A stretch of DNA of 5,909 nucleotides from an uncultured Eubacteriales bacterium (lineage in GTDB: Bacteria; Bacillota; Clostridia; Christensenellales; Borkfalkiaceae), in NCBI GenBank assembly GCA_902797515.1, contig CADBSX010000174.1, forward strand, positions 1 to 5,909, written 5' to 3'. Under the pieces are notes generated by a model. That model did no database searches and was not told where the DNA came from. It saw only the letters and a program-made list of their open reading frames with translations. Positions 1 through 5,909 of this stretch are shown here, one piece after another. The position numbers and the translations under genes are program-made. Position 1 is the first letter of the stretch; the number at the start of each line of letters is the position of its first letter.

Positions 1-1199
1 CCCGCGTTTTTAGTCGCGCAGTAATAATCCCAGATAAGCCCGACGGGAAGAGTTTTATATTCCTGCGAAACCGCGAGCCTCGACGTGACGTCGCCGTCCC
101 TTTCGAGTTTTTTAAGGCTTTCAACGGGCGTAAGCAAAGAAGAAAGGATCGCTTTTCTCGTGTTGCGAAGTCCCACTATCCACGCGGCGAGACGGTTTAC
201 CGACGCGTCGAAATAGTCCGTCGCGATATACGTCGCGTCGAGTTTTCCGAGCCTTACGAGTTCGTCCGTAATATTTTTGAGTTCGTCGTCGTAACATACG
301 ACGTGGTCGCTGTCCCACCTTACGGGCCTCGACACGTGTAATAAGCAGTGATCCGCGAAAGCGTAAACCGAACTGAGTTTCGCGGAAACCACTTCGGTCG
401 GATGATAATGCCCGCAATCGAGCGTCAAGATGATATGATCGGATTTTTTGCTCATAACGTATCCCATACAGAATTCGTGCGAGCCGACCGTGTAACTTTC
501 AACGCCTATTCCGAAAAGTTTGGATTCTATTCCGTCCATTACGTTTTCGACGTCTTCCGTCGCGGCGAATATCTTATCGTAAGAATCTTTGAGCCTGAGT
601 CTCGGAGAAAGCGTATCTATCGGAAATTCCTTGTCGCCGTCGGGCGTCCAATGGTTTATAACGCAGACTTTTCCCGTCCTCTTCGCGAAATATCCGCCAA
701 TTTTTCTGCATCTTATCCCGTGTTCTATCCAAAATTTCCTGACGTTGTCGTCGGCGGCGGAAAGAGTGCCTTTATCGGAAAGCCTGTGAGAAAAATACGT
801 TGGATTGAAATCCATACCGAGACCGCGTTCGACAGCCCAATCCGCCCATTTTTTAAAGTGTTCGGGCTCGATTTCGTTTCTATCGACAAAGCCGTCGCTT
901 TCGAGATAACTCGCGTGTATATTTATTTTCTTTTCCCCGGGGAAATACTTCAACACTTCGTCGAGATCGGCGCGGAGTTCCTCCGGATTTCTCGCCTTCC
1001 CGGGATAATTTCCGGTCGTCTGTATTCCGCCGCTCAATCCTTTGTCCTTTTTCTCGAATCCGTTTACGTCGTCGCCCTGCCAGCAATGTATCGATATCGG
1101 AACGCGGTCGCAAGCCTCTATCGCCTTATCGACGTCGATGCCGTATTTAGAGTAGTATTCTTTTGCGAATTCATATCCTTTCAAAACGTTTTTATCCAT
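1..1199 (-). CDS. rhaA: L-rhamnose isomerase, C-terminus cut by window edge
   Basis: This enzyme converts L-rhamnose to L-rhamnulose (EC 5.3.1.14), the first step of cytoplasmic rhamnose catabolism. Reading the minus strand from the ATG at 1199 gives 399 complete codons with no stop before the edge. E. coli RhaA is 419 residues, so roughly 20 C-terminal residues are missing. The match to RhaA is extensive: HCWQGDDVNGFE (38-49), GGIQTTGNYPGKARN (57-71), HASYLESD (95-102), ESKLFGIGVESYTVGS (225-240), CGHYHPTEV (262-270), HVSRPVRWDSDHVV (288-301) and DYFDAS (328-333). The acidic and histidine residues in the last four blocks (such as E234, D261, H288, D296, D298, D328) are where the family binds its two divalent metals. 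The start is supported by AAAGGAG five bases upstream and by a promoter 40 bases upstream. No kinase, aldolase or AraC-type regulator is visible. The family call is very secure; regulation by rhamnose is inference. Confidence 0.97.
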   Translation of the reverse strand, partial: MDKNVLKGYEFAKEYYSKYGIDVDKAIEACDRVPISIHCWQGDDVNGFEKKDKGLSGGIQTTGNYPGKARNPEELRADLDEVLKYFPGEKKINIHASYLESDGFVDRNEIEPEHFKKWADWAVERGLGMDFNPTYFSHRLSDKGTLSAADDNVRKFWIEHGIRCRKIGGYFAKRTGKVCVINHWTPDGDKEFPIDTLSPRLRLKDSYDKIFAATEDVENVMDGIESKLFGIGVESYTVGSHEFCMGYVMSKKSDHIILTLDCGHYHPTEVVSAKLSSVYAFADHCLLHVSRPVRWDSDHVVCYDDELKNITDELVRLGKLDATYIATDYFDASVNRLAAWIVGLRNTRKAILSSLLTPVESLKKLERDGDVTSRLAVSQEYKTLPVGLIWDYYCATKNA

Positions 1200-1204
1200 A
1201 AAAA

Positions 1205-1211
1205 CTCCTTT
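1205..1211 (-). promoter_or_regulatory. Ribosome binding site of rhaA
   Basis: The minus strand reads AAAGGAG, then five T residues, then the ATG at 1199. This strong Shine-Dalgarno at close spacing fixes the rhaA start. Its first base is also the last paired base of the leader hairpin at 1211-1225, so ribosome access could depend on that hairpin. Confidence 0.9.
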
Positions 1212-1225
1212 GCGGCGCCGCCGCA
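1211..1225 (-). promoter_or_regulatory. GC-rich leader hairpin abutting the rhaA ribosome binding site
   Basis: On the minus strand this 15-base segment folds as TGCGGC, loop GGC, GCCGCA: a six-pair stem, five pairs being G:C, with a three-base loop. It ends on the first base of the Shine-Dalgarno. As DNA, 1212-1221 (GCGGCGCCGC) is also a perfect ten-base palindrome, so it could instead be a repressor operator placed about 12-21 bases after the predicted transcription start. No T-run follows, so it is not an intrinsic terminator. The structure is seen directly; a regulatory role is inference. Confidence 0.55.
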
Positions 1226-1239
1226 TAAACGATAGTTCC

Positions 1240-1268
1240 ATTATACAAGAAATTTACGAAAAAATCAA
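1240..1268 (-). promoter_or_regulatory. Predicted sigma-70/SigA-type promoter of rhaA
   Basis: The minus strand has TTGATT (1268-1263) as -35, a 17-base spacer, and a perfect TATAAT (1245-1240) as -10. Transcription would begin near 1233 and give a leader of about 33 bases. The -35 begins only four bases past the stop codon of the upstream ABC gene. I see no hairpin plus T-run terminator in the gap, so exporter transcripts may also read through into rhaA. Confidence 0.82.
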
Positions 1269-1272
1269 GCGA

Positions 1273-3240
1273 TTATTCGAGTTCGAACGCGCCGGTGTAA
1301 AGTTGATAATACGTTCCCTTTTGTTCGAGAAGTTGCTCGTGCGTGCCTCTTTCGATTATTCTGCCGTGATCGAGAACGATGATAACGTTGGAATTCATTA
1401 CGGTGGAAAGCCTGTGCGCTATAATAAACACCGTCCTTCCTTCCATAAGTTTATCCATACCTCTCTGAACGATAGCCTCCGTCCTCGTGTCTATCGAGGA
1501 AGTCGCCTCGTCGAGTATCATAACGGGCGCGTCGGCGACAGCCGCTCTCGCGATTGAAATAAGTTGCCGTTGACCTTGCGAAAGATTAGCCCCGTCGCTG
1601 ACGAGCATGGTATTATAGCCTTCCGGAAGTCTTGTGATAAAGTCGTCCGCGTTGGCGAGTTTTGCCGCGGCGACGCACTCTTCGTCCGTCGCGTCAGGTC
1701 TTCCGTATCGGATATTGTCCATAACCGTTCCCGTAAAGAGATTGGTATCCTGCAAAACGATGCCGAGAGATCTACGTAGATCTTTCTTATTTATCTTATT
1801 TATATTTATCCCGTCGTAACGTATTTTGCCGTCGGCTATATCGTAAAACCTGTTGAGAAGGTTCGTTATAGTCGTTTTTCCCGCGCCCGTCGCGCCGACG
1901 AAAGCGACTCTCTGCCCCGGTTTTGCGTACAGTGAAACGTCGTGAAGAACTATTTTTTCCGGACTGTAACCGAAATCCACGTCTTTTATAACGATATCGC
2001 CTTTAAGCGGCGTATAAGTCAGAGTTCCGTCGCCGTGCGGATGTTTCCACGCCCACTTGCCCGTTCTTTCGGTCGTTTCGCAAAGATTTCCGTCTTTATC
2101 GGTCGTGACGTTGACCAAAGAGACGTATCCATCGTAATTTTCCGGCTCTTCGTCGAGTATTCCGAACACTCTGCTCGCTCCCGCCATCGCCATTATGACC
2201 GAATTTATCTGTCCGGAGACCTGCCCCATACTGTTCGCGAACTGTCTCGTCGCGCCGAGAAGGGCGAATACCGTCGGAAAAGTCATTTTTTCCGCAAAAG
2301 AGCCTGTTTCAAACAGAGACTTAAAGCCGAAGTTGATTCCGTCGTTTACCGCTATCGCGCAACCTATGAACGCTATTACCACGCAAAGGATATTCCCTAT
2401 ATTGTGGATAATAGGCATAAGCATATTTGAAAACGCGTTCGCCTTATATGAAACGTCACAAAGATTTCCGTTCACTTCGTCGAAACCGTCTATCGCCGCG
2501 TTTTCGTGACAGAAAACTTTAACTACTTTCTGACCGTGGATCATCTCTTCGATATATCCTTCCATTTTACCGACCGAACGCTGCTGCGCCATAAAGTATT
2601 TTGCGCTCCTCGTTCCTATCGTCTTTGTGACGAAAAGAATAGAAATTACGCCGAGAAGCACTATTCCGAAAACGAGCGCGCTTATATAAAGCATCGAAAA
2701 AGTGAGCGTTATAAGCGTAATTATCGTACTGCAAATCTGCGGAAGGCTCTGCGAAATAAGTTGCCGAAGGGCGTCGATATCGTTCGTGTAGATACTCATT
2801 ATATCGCCGTGAGTATTGGTATCGAAGTATTTTATCGGCAATTTCTGCATTTTCGCAAAGACTTTGTTACGCATATCAGCGAGAAATCTCTGCGTTAAGA
2901 CCGCGCCGATCTGTCCCATTATAAAGTTTGCGAGAAGTCCGAGAACGTAAATACTTCCGAGTACGGCGAGAAAGCCGAGAACTCTGCCCCACGCCTCGTC
3001 AACGCCTATTGTTCCCGCTGCGTCGTCGGCGCCGTCGGCTATCGCGGAATAAATGTTTTGTAAGAAAGGCGACGCGATAGAGCCCGCGACCGCGCTTACG
3101 ACAAGGCACAGAGCCATTATCGACACGAGAAGTTTGTAGTTTTTGAAAAGAAATCCGAGAAGGCGTTTCAGAACGCCTTTTTTCATAACGAATTTTCCGT
3201 TTGCGAATGCGCTTTTACCGGACGATTTTACAGGCGGCAT
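1273..3240 (-). CDS. Heterodimeric ABC exporter, catalytic-site subunit (TMD-NBD fusion)
   Basis: A 655-residue half-transporter of the multidrug/lipid/peptide exporter type, acting in the cytoplasmic membrane. About six hydrophobic spans lie near 35-58, 87-112, 165-187, 188-206, 276-298 and 320-345. The nucleotide-binding domain starts near 417: A-loop Tyr425, Walker A GATGAGKTT (449-457), Q-loop Gln497, signature LSQGQ (553-557), Walker B VMILDE with catalytic Glu578, D-loop SSID (581-584) and switch His609. The signature has Gln in place of the first Gly of LSGGQ. An extra segment of about 45 residues (roughly 371-416), containing TGKWAWKHPH, sits between the membrane and ATPase domains and explains the unusual length (most half-transporters are 570-620). 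The start overlaps the upstream stop (TGATG) behind a strong AGGAGG; a later Met19 lacks such support. It pairs with the 580-residue subunit at 3240-4982. Substrate cannot be read from sequence. Confidence 0.96.
   Translation of the reverse strand: MPPVKSSGKSAFANGKFVMKKGVLKRLLGFLFKNYKLLVSIMALCLVVSAVAGSIASPFLQNIYSAIADGADDAAGTIGVDEAWGRVLGFLAVLGSIYVLGLLANFIMGQIGAVLTQRFLADMRNKVFAKMQKLPIKYFDTNTHGDIMSIYTNDIDALRQLISQSLPQICSTIITLITLTFSMLYISALVFGIVLLGVISILFVTKTIGTRSAKYFMAQQRSVGKMEGYIEEMIHGQKVVKVFCHENAAIDGFDEVNGNLCDVSYKANAFSNMLMPIIHNIGNILCVVIAFIGCAIAVNDGINFGFKSLFETGSFAEKMTFPTVFALLGATRQFANSMGQVSGQINSVIMAMAGASRVFGILDEEPENYDGYVSLVNVTTDKDGNLCETTERTGKWAWKHPHGDGTLTYTPLKGDIVIKDVDFGYSPEKIVLHDVSLYAKPGQRVAFVGATGAGKTTITNLLNRFYDIADGKIRYDGININKINKKDLRRSLGIVLQDTNLFTGTVMDNIRYGRPDATDEECVAAAKLANADDFITRLPEGYNTMLVSDGANLSQGQRQLISIARAAVADAPVMILDEATSSIDTRTEAIVQRGMDKLMEGRTVFIIAHRLSTVMNSNVIIVLDHGRIIERGTHEQLLEQKGTYYQLYTGAFELE
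3160..3183 (+). other. Hairpin plus T-run inside the exporter gene, terminator-shaped on the plus strand
   Basis: The plus strand reads AAGGCGTT, loop TCAG, AACGCCTT, with six consecutive T residues ending at 3183. This perfect eight-pair stem has the shape of an intrinsic terminator for plus-strand (antisense) transcription. On the sense mRNA it is a hairpin over codons 20-27 of the 655-residue subunit, with no trailing U-run, so it should not terminate the operon. It encodes an ordinary Lys/Arg-rich segment before the first membrane span and may be coincidental. Function is not established. Confidence 0.35.
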
Positions 3241-4982
3241 CAGTTTTTACCTCCTTGATCGGATCTCTTGTTCTGCGAATAATAAACTTCCTGATATATA
3301 GGATCGGAGGCGAGAAGATCGGCGTGTTTTCCGATCGCGTGGATACGCCCGTTGTCCATTATCACAATCTTATCCGCGTCCTGAACCGACGCGACTCTCT
3401 GCGCGATTATTATTTTGGTAGTTTCAGGGATATATTCCGAAAACGCCTTGCGAAGTTTCGCGTCCGTTTTCATATCGACGGCGGAAGTGCTGTCGTCGAG
3501 AATAAGCACTTTCGGCGAAGTCAGCAAGGCGCGGGCAATACAGAGTCTTTGCCTTTGTCCGCCGCTTACGTTCGTTCCGCCCTGTTCTATCATAGTGTCG
3601 TATTTATCGGGGAAAGTCACGATGAATTCGTCGGCTTGCGCGAGTTTGCAAGCCTCTACGATATCCTCGTCGGAAGCGTTCGGATTTCCCCAACGCATAT
3701 TTTCCTTTATCGTTCCGGAAAACAGAGTGTTTTTCTGCAAGACGACGGCCACGTTTTTACGCAACACTTCCATATCGTATTTTTTTACGTCAACGTCGCC
3801 GACGCTTACCGTGCCCTCCGTCGCGTCGTAAAGCCGCGAAATAAGGTTTACGAGCGTTGTTTTAGACGAGCCCGTACCGCCGAGAATGCCCACGGTTTCC
3901 CCGCTTTTAATATCCAGATTTATATCGACGAGAGCGAAGTTTTCCGCTTTTTCAGAATATCTGAAAGAAACTCCGTCGAATCTTACGTCGCCGTTTTTGA
4001 CTTCGTTAACGGGCTCTTCGGGATTTACAAGATCGCTTTTTTCATCGAGAACTTCGACGATCCTCCTGCCGCTTTCCATAGACATTATAACCATAACGAA
4101 GATCATCGAAACCATCATAAGCGACATAAGTATCTGGAAAGAATACATTATCAAAGATTGAAGGTCGGTATATAAAAGCCCCGTTTTCTCGTGCAGAATC
4201 AGGTGCGCGCCTATTCCGACGACCGCGATAAGCGCGCCGTACATACATAGTTGCATAACGGGGCCGTTCAGCGCGAGTATCCTTTCGGCTTTCGTAAATT
4301 CTCTTCCGAGGTCGTTCGATACTTTAGTGAATTTTTCGGTCTCGAACTCTTCCTTCGCGTAAGCCTTGACGACGCGCATGCCTTTGATGTTTTCCTCGAC
4401 CGAGGCGTTGAGAGCGTCGTAACGTTTGAAAAGCCTGCGGAATATAGGGAAAGCGAGCCTCGCGACGACTATAAGAGTCCCCGCGAGTATCGGAATACTG
4501 ACGAAGAACACGACAGGAAGCGTAGTATCCACCAAAAAACTCATTATTATCGAGAAAATAAGCATAAGCGGACTTCTTATCGCCGTTCTTATAAGCATCA
4601 TAAACGCGAATTGAACGTTCGTTACGTCCGTCGTAAGCCTCGTGACGAGCGAACTCGACGAAAATTTGTCTATATTCGAGAACGAAAACGACTGAACGTT
4701 CACGTACATATCGCGACGCAGATTTTTCGCAAATCCCGTTGACGCTTTCGCGCAGAACTTCCCACCGAGCATTCCGGCGATAAGCGAAATTATCGCCGCG
4801 CCGACCATAAGTCCGCCGTATAAATATACTCCTTGCATATTTCCTTTCCCGACTTCCGCGCCGAATACCGAAATAAGAAACGGAATAAGAATTTCCATAC
4901 CTGCCTCGACGACCATAGATAAGATCGTCAGAACGGTATCTTTTTTATATTCCCGAAGGGATGCCGCCAATTTTTTGAACAT
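3240..4982 (-). CDS. Heterodimeric ABC exporter, degenerate-site subunit (TMD-NBD fusion)
   Basis: A 580-residue ABC half-transporter, normal length for the family. Hydrophobic spans lie near 15-40, 52-74, 127-150, 155-178, 242-264 and 276-302. The ATPase domain from about 332 carries A-loop Tyr342, Walker A GGTGSSKTT (368-376), Q-loop Gln416, a canonical signature VSGGQ (472-476), Walker B VLILDD (492-497), D-loop SAVD (500-503) and IIAQR (525-529). Two catalytic positions are changed: Walker B Glu is Asp497, and the switch His is Gln528. These are the known degenerate-site substitutions of heterodimeric exporters such as TM287/288, LmrCD and BmrCD, so this subunit probably binds ATP with little hydrolysis. 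ATG at 4982 is preceded by AAAAGGAA at about five bases and by a good promoter. It is the first gene of the operon and its TGA overlaps the next ATG by one base. No MarR or TetR regulator is present in the window. Confidence 0.96.
   Translation of the reverse strand: MFKKLAASLREYKKDTVLTILSMVVEAGMEILIPFLISVFGAEVGKGNMQGVYLYGGLMVGAAIISLIAGMLGGKFCAKASTGFAKNLRRDMYVNVQSFSFSNIDKFSSSSLVTRLTTDVTNVQFAFMMLIRTAIRSPLMLIFSIIMSFLVDTTLPVVFFVSIPILAGTLIVVARLAFPIFRRLFKRYDALNASVEENIKGMRVVKAYAKEEFETEKFTKVSNDLGREFTKAERILALNGPVMQLCMYGALIAVVGIGAHLILHEKTGLLYTDLQSLIMYSFQILMSLMMVSMIFVMVIMSMESGRRIVEVLDEKSDLVNPEEPVNEVKNGDVRFDGVSFRYSEKAENFALVDINLDIKSGETVGILGGTGSSKTTLVNLISRLYDATEGTVSVGDVDVKKYDMEVLRKNVAVVLQKNTLFSGTIKENMRWGNPNASDEDIVEACKLAQADEFIVTFPDKYDTMIEQGGTNVSGGQRQRLCIARALLTSPKVLILDDSTSAVDMKTDAKLRKAFSEYIPETTKIIIAQRVASVQDADKIVIMDNGRIHAIGKHADLLASDPIYQEVYYSQNKRSDQGGKN
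3249..3256 (-). promoter_or_regulatory. Ribosome binding site of the second exporter gene, with TGATG overlap
   Basis: The minus strand reads AAGGAGGT eight bases before the ATG at 3240, inside the last codons of the upstream gene. The upstream stop TGA (3242-3240) shares its A with this ATG. The near-perfect anti-16S match decides this start and, with the overlap, indicates coupled translation of the two subunits. Confidence 0.92.
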
Positions 4983-4986
4983 ACTA

Positions 4987-4994
4987 TTCCTTTT
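4987..4994 (-). promoter_or_regulatory. Ribosome binding site of the first exporter gene
   Basis: The minus strand reads AAAAGGAA with the GGA core about five bases before the ATG at 4982. It is weaker than the AGGAGG of the second gene but well placed, and supports the annotated start. Confidence 0.75.
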
Positions 4995-5017
4995 ATCAAT
5001 TAAAAAATACCTAATAT

Positions 5018-5046
5018 ATTTTATAACTATTAAAAAAATAAGTCAA
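5018..5046 (-). promoter_or_regulatory. Predicted sigma-70/SigA-type promoter of the exporter operon
   Basis: The minus strand shows TTGACT (5046-5041) as -35, a 17-base spacer, and TAAAAT (5023-5018) as -10. Each box has one mismatch to consensus. Transcription would start near 5011 and leave a leader of under 30 bases. The whole region is very AT-rich, and two near-identical A-tract repeats (4999-5009 and 5029-5040) flank the -10. The promoter lies directly after the terminator of the upstream gene, so the exporter is an independent unit. Confidence 0.75.
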
Positions 5047-5061
5047 CAAATAAAAACCGAT

Positions 5062-5097
5062 AAAAAAAGAAAATCAGGTGAAATTTCCCCGATTTTC
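5062..5097 (-). terminator. Rho-independent terminator after the endonuclease IV-like gene
   Basis: The minus strand reads GAAAATCGGG, a nine-base loop, CCTGATTTTC, then seven T residues (5068-5062). The ten-pair stem contains one G·U pair. It begins 17 bases beyond the TGA stop at 5114. The plus strand has no T-run after the stem, so the terminator acts in one direction and separates this gene from the exporter operon. Confidence 0.88.
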
Positions 5098-5113
5098 CTT
5101 TAAAAAATAATTT

Positions 5114-5909
5114 TCAATTGTTGAAATACGTCTTTTTCATATACGCGGCGTCTTCCGCCTGCGTTCCCGCCGATTCGCATATCACCACGGGCTCTAACCG
5201 AAGTTCTTTTAGCGCGACCGAAAGCGGCTCGAACTCGGGGCCGTATTCCGTATCTTCAAACGTAAGATGCCTTACCTCGCCTTTCGCGGAATACTGTATC
5301 TTTGAAAAATGGACGTGAAAATTTTTCATTTTTTCGTATCCGAGTTCGCCTATCATATATTCGAGCCTCGATTTATAATCGTAAACCGTTTTAAGGCTTC
5401 CCTGTTCGCGTGCGTTGACGTGCCCGAAATCGACCGTCGGAATAAAAACGCGGTCTATCTTGCAAAATCCGGTTATTTCTTCTATCGTGCCGATCTGCGC
5501 CGTTTTTCCCATCGTTTCGGGACAGAAATATATATCGTCGTATCCGCTTTCGTATATCAGATCGCGGAGAATTTTCAGTCTGTCGGCGGTTTTCTCCACC
5601 GCCTCCGACCTTTCCGCTTTCCCTTGCGCGGCGGGATGAAAAACAACTCTGTTTCCCTGCATAAGACGCATCATTTTCGCGCTGTTTAATATGTAATTGA
5701 AAGAATTAACGGCTTTTTCTTCTTCGGGCGTGGCGAGATTTATGAAATACGGCGCGTGAACGCTTATTCCGACTCCTGCGTTTTTAAAGGCGTTTCCTAT
5801 CGAAACCGCCTTTCCTTCACCGAGATTGACGCCGCGTCCGAAAGAATATTCGTAATAGTCCAAGCCCCTTTCTTTGATCCATACCGCCGCTTCTTCGCTC
5901 GACTTATGA
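5114..5909 (-). CDS. Endonuclease IV (Nfo)-family TIM-barrel protein, N-terminus beyond window edge
   Basis: The frame is open from the right edge: 264 residues are present, beginning HKSSEEAAVWIKERG. A TTG at 5863 could be mistaken for the start, but the preceding codons (5909-5864) continue the same frame and read as normal family sequence, so the true start is outside. The family comprises zinc-dependent AP endonucleases of base excision repair that cut 5' of abasic sites. Fragment positions of likely metal ligands are His51 (SVHAPYFINLA), His91 (VVFHP), Glu131 (CPETMGK), Asp160 and His163 (TVDFGH), His198 (NFHVHFSK), His214 (VRHLTF) and Glu245 (VICES). The 40-residue gap between the first two His matches E. 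coli Nfo. The usual Asp-x-His of the third zinc site reads Glu-Val-Arg-His, so this ligand set is altered. It may be a divergent repair nuclease or a related TIM-barrel protein with another substrate. A TGA stop and a strong terminator end the gene. Confidence 0.8.
   Translation of the reverse strand, partial: HKSSEEAAVWIKERGLDYYEYSFGRGVNLGEGKAVSIGNAFKNAGVGISVHAPYFINLATPEEEKAVNSFNYILNSAKMMRLMQGNRVVFHPAAQGKAERSEAVEKTADRLKILRDLIYESGYDDIYFCPETMGKTAQIGTIEEITGFCKIDRVFIPTVDFGHVNAREQGSLKTVYDYKSRLEYMIGELGYEKMKNFHVHFSKIQYSAKGEVRHLTFEDTEYGPEFEPLSVALKELRLEPVVICESAGTQAEDAAYMKKTYFNN

Noticed and set aside
348..1235. A 295-codon plus-strand open frame opposite rhaA
   Set aside because: It is antisense to a gene with near full-length RhaA similarity, resembles no family I recognise, and lacks a ribosome binding site. 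Its openness follows from the codon bias of the real gene.
3240..3242. Possible TGA recoding (code 4 or 25)
   Set aside because: TGA at 3242-3240 ends the ABC subunit at the family-typical position directly on the next ATG, and TGA also ends the gene at 5114. Tryptophans in the proteins are encoded by TGG.
3201..4175. A 324-codon plus-strand open frame opposite the degenerate-site ABC subunit
   Set aside because: The opposite strand carries all ABC motifs in order. This frame is compositionally odd (rich in Arg, Phe, Tyr, His), as expected of an antisense shadow.
4983..5113. Small RNA or riboswitch in the 131-base AT-rich gap
   Set aside because: The gap is fully accounted for by a terminator and a promoter with a short leader; no riboswitch-like conserved core is apparent.
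5114..5863. TTG at 5863 as the start of the endonuclease IV-like gene
   Set aside because: The frame continues upstream to the window edge as plausible family sequence, so the gene is truncated by the window and this TTG is an internal Leu codon.

Overview
The window reads as an ordinary stretch of bacterial chromosome with all four genes on the minus strand. In transcription order (right to left) they are: the 3' part of an endonuclease IV-like TIM-barrel gene, a two-gene operon for a heterodimeric ABC exporter, and an L-rhamnose isomerase gene (rhaA) cut off by the left edge. Strong AGGAGG-type ribosome binding sites, sigma-70/SigA-like promoters, frequent ATA and AGG codons alongside GCG/TCG/GAC, and a Clostridia-style exporter pair with a long linker insertion suggest a Firmicute, probably an uncultured Clostridia-type anaerobe. 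That placement is inference. TGA ends two genes, so the code is standard.

Layout: 5909-5114 (minus) is an endonuclease IV family gene lacking its N-terminus. A rho-independent terminator (5097-5062) follows it, and the exporter promoter lies just beyond (5046-5018). Positions 4982-3240 encode the exporter subunit with a degenerate ATPase site. Positions 3240-1273 encode its partner with the catalytic site. The two genes overlap by one base (TGATG), so co-translation is likely. A 73-base gap then carries a near-consensus promoter, a GC-only leader hairpin and the Shine-Dalgarno of rhaA, which runs from 1199 off the left edge.

How the parts work together: the two ABC subunits almost certainly form one inner-membrane pump, and their sequence deviations are complementary, as in the LmrCD/BmrCD/TM287-288 type. 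rhaA belongs to L-rhamnose catabolism. Its kinase and aldolase partners, if clustered, would lie past the left edge. Its own promoter suggests it is regulated separately from the exporter. The endonuclease IV-like gene is a separate transcription unit. I found no mobile element, CRISPR array, tRNA, rRNA or recognisable novel system. The points worth a second look are regulatory structures in the leaders and a changed metal-ligand motif in the endonuclease IV-like protein.
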